This document shows, piece by piece, positions 5,544 to 8,744 of a stretch of 8,744 bases of DNA. Both the position numbers and the translations under genes were made by a program. Under the pieces are notes generated by a model, which saw only the letters and a list, made by a program, of their open reading frames with translations, was not told the DNA's origin and ran no database searches. Source of the DNA: Planctomycetota bacterium (GTDB lineage Bacteria; Planctomycetota; Phycisphaerae; Sedimentisphaerales; Anaerohalosphaeraceae); contig JAAYQH010000252.1 in assembly GCA_012519365.1 (NCBI GenBank), positions 1 to 8,744 of the forward strand, in the 5' to 3' direction. Position 1 is the first letter of the stretch; every line of letters starts with the position of its first letter.

Positions 5544-6935
5544 CTATACACTTAAATGCTCAATGCTATACGGGGCACGCTGGGGACGTGAGAGCAGCGC
5601 GTTGGCCTGATCATCGTCGATAAACCGCTCTTTGTTCGGGTCCCACCGCAAAGGCCGCGGATGTTTCATCGCGATATGATAGATCAGGCATGCGGTGCAT
5701 GACCGATGAGCCACCTCCACCGGTACCGCAGCCTGACGTCGGGTACGGATACATTGCAGCCAGTCCAGATGAATATCAGGACTTTCGTACAGATGAATGT
5801 CGTTGGGGCCGATTTTCATTTGAAGAATCTTCGGATCGCTCACCCGCAGCGCCTCAGCGTTGGGATCGCCGGACGTCGGATCCGATGCCGTCACGCCGGC
5901 GTTGCCGCGTGAGACAAAAATCCAGCCATCCTCGCCGATAAAGCGTACGCCGTTGGGGTGCTTGTCGCACAGGTGCATCGTGACACCGTTGGCGTATTTG
6001 CTGCGAACATCGAAGGGGCCGTGTACATCCCACAGCCCCGACGTGGGAAACTCGGCGGTTCCTTCGATCTCGATGGGGCCTGTGTATTCGGTCCCCATCC
6101 CCCAATGTGCGATATCAACATGGTGAGTACCCCAGCCGGTGATCATCCCTGCGCCATAAGCCTCAATGCGCAGCCAGCCAGGACGGCCGTAACCATTCTG
6201 CGGATGGACGCGATTTTCCGTATAGGGTGCAAGCGGCGTCGAACCCAACCACATTTCGTAGTTCAGATTTTCCGGCACGGGCATTTCAGGCCAGTCCTTG
6301 CCGGCAGGGTCCGTCGGCAGCCCGATTTCGATATGTTTAATCTGTCCGATCGCACCGTTGCGGACCAACTCGCAGACCCACCTGAATTGGGGCCAGGGGC
6401 TGTTTGCCCGCTGCTGACTGCCCAGTTGAAAAACACAGCCGGTCCGATGGATAATATCGCTCATCATTCGGCCTTCGCTTATCGTCAGCGAAGCGGGTTT
6501 TTGCAAAAAGACATCCTTGCCCAGCAGCGCCGCCTCAGCGGCCGGACGAGCATGCCAGTGATCGGGCGTCGAGATAACCACCGCGTCAATACTGGGGTCT
6601 CGCAGCATCTCGCGATAATCCTGATAGACCTTAACATCGACATAATTGCGATTGCCTTTGCGTCTTTCGTAATAGCTCTCGATCAGTTCTTTGCCGTCGC
6701 GGGCGCGTTTGATATCCAGATCCGCCACCGCCACAACCCGACACAAATCATGCCGCAAGACGCCGGGCATATCCATATCCCGGGCAATCCGCCCGCAGCC
6801 GATATGGGCAATGTTGATCTTGTCATTGGGCGATGACGGCGCTTTGGCCACAGCACTCGAAGAAATGAGCGTCGGCACGCCAAACATACCAGTCGCCGCC
6901 ACCACAGACCCTTTCAAAAATTCTCTTCGTCTCAT
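5544..6935 (-). CDS. Tat-exported Gfo/Idh/MocA family oxidoreductase
   Basis: The 463-residue protein is an NAD(P)-dependent dehydrogenase of the glucose-fructose oxidoreductase / inositol dehydrogenase family, in the large form common in planctomycetes and Bacteroidota. It starts with a twin-arginine signal (RRREFLKG, then a hydrophobic stretch to about residue 30), so it should be exported folded with its cofactor. The Rossmann motif is HIGCGRIA (44-51), followed by AVADLD and the strand VVISTPDHWHA (119-129). The family's EKP motif appears as QKP (145-147), keeping the conserved lysine. GWGTHHVDIAHWGMG (267-281) is the active-site helix segment typical of this subgroup. The ATG at 6935 has AAAGGA six bases upstream. 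It is the last gene of the operon, 75 bases after the pseudopilin. The substrate is unknown; a sugar or polyol is likely. Confidence 0.9.
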   Translation of the reverse strand: MRRREFLKGSVVAATGMFGVPTLISSSAVAKAPSSPNDKINIAHIGCGRIARDMDMPGVLRHDLCRVVAVADLDIKRARDGKELIESYYERRKGNRNYVDVKVYQDYREMLRDPSIDAVVISTPDHWHARPAAEAALLGKDVFLQKPASLTISEGRMMSDIIHRTGCVFQLGSQQRANSPWPQFRWVCELVRNGAIGQIKHIEIGLPTDPAGKDWPEMPVPENLNYEMWLGSTPLAPYTENRVHPQNGYGRPGWLRIEAYGAGMITGWGTHHVDIAHWGMGTEYTGPIEIEGTAEFPTSGLWDVHGPFDVRSKYANGVTMHLCDKHPNGVRFIGEDGWIFVSRGNAGVTASDPTSGDPNAEALRVSDPKILQMKIGPNDIHLYESPDIHLDWLQCIRTRRQAAVPVEVAHRSCTACLIYHIAMKHPRPLRWDPNKERFIDDDQANALLSRPQRAPYSIEHLSV

Positions 6936-7010
6936 AGTCTATCCTTTTTTTAAGTCCACAAACTTTTTTACTTCTCAATACCGCATCGTTACGGAACCCT
7001 TTGCTGAATT

Positions 7011-7865
7011 TTACGGTCGGTAGCGATACGCCCAGCCGCGGGCCATAAAATCCAGATCATCGGTCTGATCGGCCGGCGGATATTCGATATTGTACATATC
7101 GACGCCATCCCGGCTCAGCTTTTCCACCCGTTCCCGCGTAAACGGGTCCTGCCATTTACGCGTCTGAGCGTGGCCGTCCACATAGCCGATGATACTGCTG
7201 TCGCCGTGGTTGATGGCGATCGGATCCCACCAGCCCCACCGAACCCCGTCGGTATATTCCGGCGCGCCAAACGAAAACCAACCCGACTGGTTCCAGTTAC
7301 GCTCCTGTGCCACCTCAATAAACACATACCGGCTGGACGGAGAAGTAATCTCGCCAAATCGGGTAACCTGATATTTGTAATCCGCCGAGGAGCGATTGGG
7401 CTGCCAATACAGACACCGGGCCATCGAGTACGACACAAACGGCGTGACCTGATCATAAATGCTCTTACGCAGCGTATCGCCCGGACAATGATACGTCTCC
7501 GGCGCGTTCAGATACTCATGCAGCCGCCCCCGACGAATCCCGCGAATCGCATCTTCTTTGGTAATCGGCGGTGTGTTGACCGCCGTATTATGCAGATCGC
7601 CCGGCGTGTTGCGATACGGCGCGCCGATCCAGCCGACATCCGTGCCGTTATTCTCCACCCCGTCCATCCGCGCGCTCATAAGCCGCCCGTTGTTGTCCGA
7701 TTGGTAACTAAACCACGCCATCGCCATGTTCTTCGTGTTGGACATGCACACCGCCGAGGAGGCCTTTCGTTTGGCCAGACGCAGCGACGGCACAATAATC
7801 GACATCAACAACGCAATAATCGCAATCACCACCAGCAGCTCAATTAAGGTAAATGCCTTTCTCAT
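7011..7865 (-). CDS. Type II secretion/pilin-like pseudopilin with H-X9-DG motif
   Basis: The 284-residue protein has a class III (type IV prepilin) signal: a short basic start MRKA, cleavage expected before Phe5, Glu at +5 (Glu9), then a hydrophobic helix to about residue 29. The remainder is the long globular domain of the planctomycete/Lentisphaerae pseudopilin group: a CPGD motif (127-130), and His220 followed after nine residues by Asp230-Gly231 (INHGDSSIIGYVDGHA), an exact match to the prepilin-associated H-X9-DG signature. Such proteins are numerous in these genomes and their roles are largely unknown. The ATG at 7865 has GAGG seven bases upstream. It sits 58 bases after the ThuA-like gene and before the oxidoreductase, with no pilus or secretion-machinery gene near, so it is probably cotranscribed with carbohydrate genes. 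Confidence 0.92.
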   Translation of the reverse strand: MRKAFTLIELLVVIAIIALLMSIIVPSLRLAKRKASSAVCMSNTKNMAMAWFSYQSDNNGRLMSARMDGVENNGTDVGWIGAPYRNTPGDLHNTAVNTPPITKEDAIRGIRRGRLHEYLNAPETYHCPGDTLRKSIYDQVTPFVSYSMARCLYWQPNRSSADYKYQVTRFGEITSPSSRYVFIEVAQERNWNQSGWFSFGAPEYTDGVRWGWWDPIAINHGDSSIIGYVDGHAQTRKWQDPFTRERVEKLSRDGVDMYNIEYPPADQTDDLDFMARGWAYRYRP

Positions 7866-7923
7866 ACCAGCGCCTCATTTCTGATGTTAACAATAGGTTT
7901 TACTTCAACTCAATTTAATGACG

Positions 7924-8721
7924 TTATTGTTCTTTGTTTTCAACGGTGCTGTTCTGAGATGCTTTGTCCCCCAACGCCCATCGGATGCCGCCTTCGAGGT
8001 GTTTGATAAAGTCAGGATCCTGGTAATGCTCGATTTTGTGTCCGAGGGCCGTGTACCACTGCCGACCGCCGTCAAACTCCTGACACCAGGCCAATGGAAA
8101 ATAGTCGCCGAAAACACGTCCGGGGTAGCGGTCTTTCTGATTGTCTTCAACCGTCCGCAGATCACCGGCCAGGAGAATCTTGATGCGGGGATTGAGCTCG
8201 TTCATATAATAAAACTCATCCTCCCACTGCCACACCGCCGGCAAATGGACGGTTGAGCAGTGGGTTTTGTCGATGACAACGACATCAAATTTCTGAAACG
8301 GGGGATGACGTACAAACTTGCCGCCGAGATTGGCCCAGAACCATGGCCAGTTACGCTCGGAGCCGCAGGCGGAATGAATCCCGACAAATCCCCCGCCGCT
8401 GCGAATGTACTGTTGAAAGACCTCACGTTGCTGATCGTTCTCAAAGGCATCGTTGTTGGTGTTGGCAAAGACCAGCACATCAAAGGATGCGATTTTCTCT
8501 GCATCGTTGAAAATAGACGAATCGTCAACCGCCGTTGTTTCAAAGGTCCACCCGTTCGCCCGGCAGATGGCCTTGACGCATTCTACGCAGGCGGGAATAT
8601 TATCGTGAATGTACCCTTGGCTGTTTCGCGTGTAAATCAGAATGTGGGGATTTGCCGTCAGCGCTTGAGCCGTACAAATTACCGTCAAAATCAACAGACC
8701 TGCCAAAATTCGTTTTTTCAT
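7924..8721 (-). CDS. Secreted ThuA-like domain protein
   Basis: The 265-residue protein belongs to the ThuA family, a glutamine-amidotransferase-like fold found beside sugar-oxidation genes. ThuA of Sinorhizobium acts with ThuB, a Gfo/Idh/MocA dehydrogenase, in converting trehalose to 3-ketotrehalose. An N-terminal Sec signal is visible: KKR, hydrophobic core 5-16, and likely cleavage after an AQA or LTA site at about 20-23. The family marks include the FANTNND strand (85-91), GGGFVGIHSACGSE (109-122, the nucleophile-elbow-like turn), WQWEDEFYYMNE (164-175), LAWCQEFDGGRQWYTALGH (210-228) and HLEGGIRWAL (241-250). The cysteine at residue 16 is not in a lipobox. The ATG at 8721 has AAGGAG five bases upstream. 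It is the first visible gene of the operon; its promoter, or an earlier gene, is beyond the window. The exact reaction is not established from sequence. Confidence 0.88.
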   Translation of the reverse strand: MKKRILAGLLILTVICTAQALTANPHILIYTRNSQGYIHDNIPACVECVKAICRANGWTFETTAVDDSSIFNDAEKIASFDVLVFANTNNDAFENDQQREVFQQYIRSGGGFVGIHSACGSERNWPWFWANLGGKFVRHPPFQKFDVVVIDKTHCSTVHLPAVWQWEDEFYYMNELNPRIKILLAGDLRTVEDNQKDRYPGRVFGDYFPLAWCQEFDGGRQWYTALGHKIEHYQDPDFIKHLEGGIRWALGDKASQNSTVENKEQ

Positions 8722-8744
8722 GGCTGCTCCTTGATAAGGGGAGG

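Noticed and set aside
5958..6836. 292-codon open frame on the + strand opposite the oxidoreductase gene
   Set aside because: It lies wholly inside the Gfo/Idh/MocA gene, with no recognisable domain.
7170..7847. 225-codon open frame on the + strand opposite the pseudopilin gene
   Set aside because: It is an Arg/His-rich antisense shadow of a confidently assigned gene.
1..8744. CRISPR array, insertion sequence, prophage or defence island
   Set aside because: I see no regularly spaced repeats, transposase or integrase motifs, or phage or nuclease genes; every long true ORF has a recognised non-mobile family.

Overview
The window looks like an ordinary chromosomal stretch from a bacterium of the Planctomycetota (PVC group), most likely a Phycisphaerae/Sedimentisphaerales-type anaerobe. 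This is inferred from three things: a pseudopilin with an FTLIELLVVIAIIALL-type N-terminus and an exact H-X9-DG motif, a Tat-exported Gfo/Idh/MocA oxidoreductase with a QKP motif, and a secreted ThuA-domain protein. The PyrK-dependent (class 1B, NAD-linked) dihydroorotate dehydrogenase fits an anaerobic or facultative life. No species can be named from the sequence alone.

Layout, left to right. (i) 1-362, + strand: the 3' part of tsaE (t6A tRNA modification), cut by the window edge just after its Walker A motif. (ii) 423-2345, - strand: pyrK then pyrD, the two subunits of dihydroorotate dehydrogenase B. They lie behind a near-consensus sigma-70 promoter (2500-2528) and a leader of about 148 nt that carries an intrinsic-terminator-like hairpin, an arrangement that suggests attenuation. 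(iii) About 2529-3218: a long stretch with no convincing gene, only a weak small ORF and a few modest inverted repeats. (iv) 3219-3656, + strand: an orphan single-domain response regulator. (v) 3788-5383, - strand: tRNA-Ser(CGA) followed by argH, apparently sharing one promoter (5435-5463). (vi) 5474-8721, - strand: a three-gene unit thuA-like -> pseudopilin -> Gfo/Idh/MocA oxidoreductase, closed by a strong terminator (5474-5506).

How the genes relate. The left and middle parts are housekeeping: tRNA modification, pyrimidine and arginine synthesis, and a serine tRNA. The right end is the accessory part. All three proteins there carry export or membrane signals of different kinds (Sec, type IV prepilin, Tat). 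The ThuA-like plus Gfo/Idh/MocA pair recalls the thuAB pair of rhizobia, which oxidises trehalose to a 3-keto sugar, so an exported carbohydrate-oxidising function is a reasonable but unproven reading. I see no insertion sequence, CRISPR array, prophage or defence system. The observations most worth following are the pyrKD leader and the export signals of the thuA-like operon.
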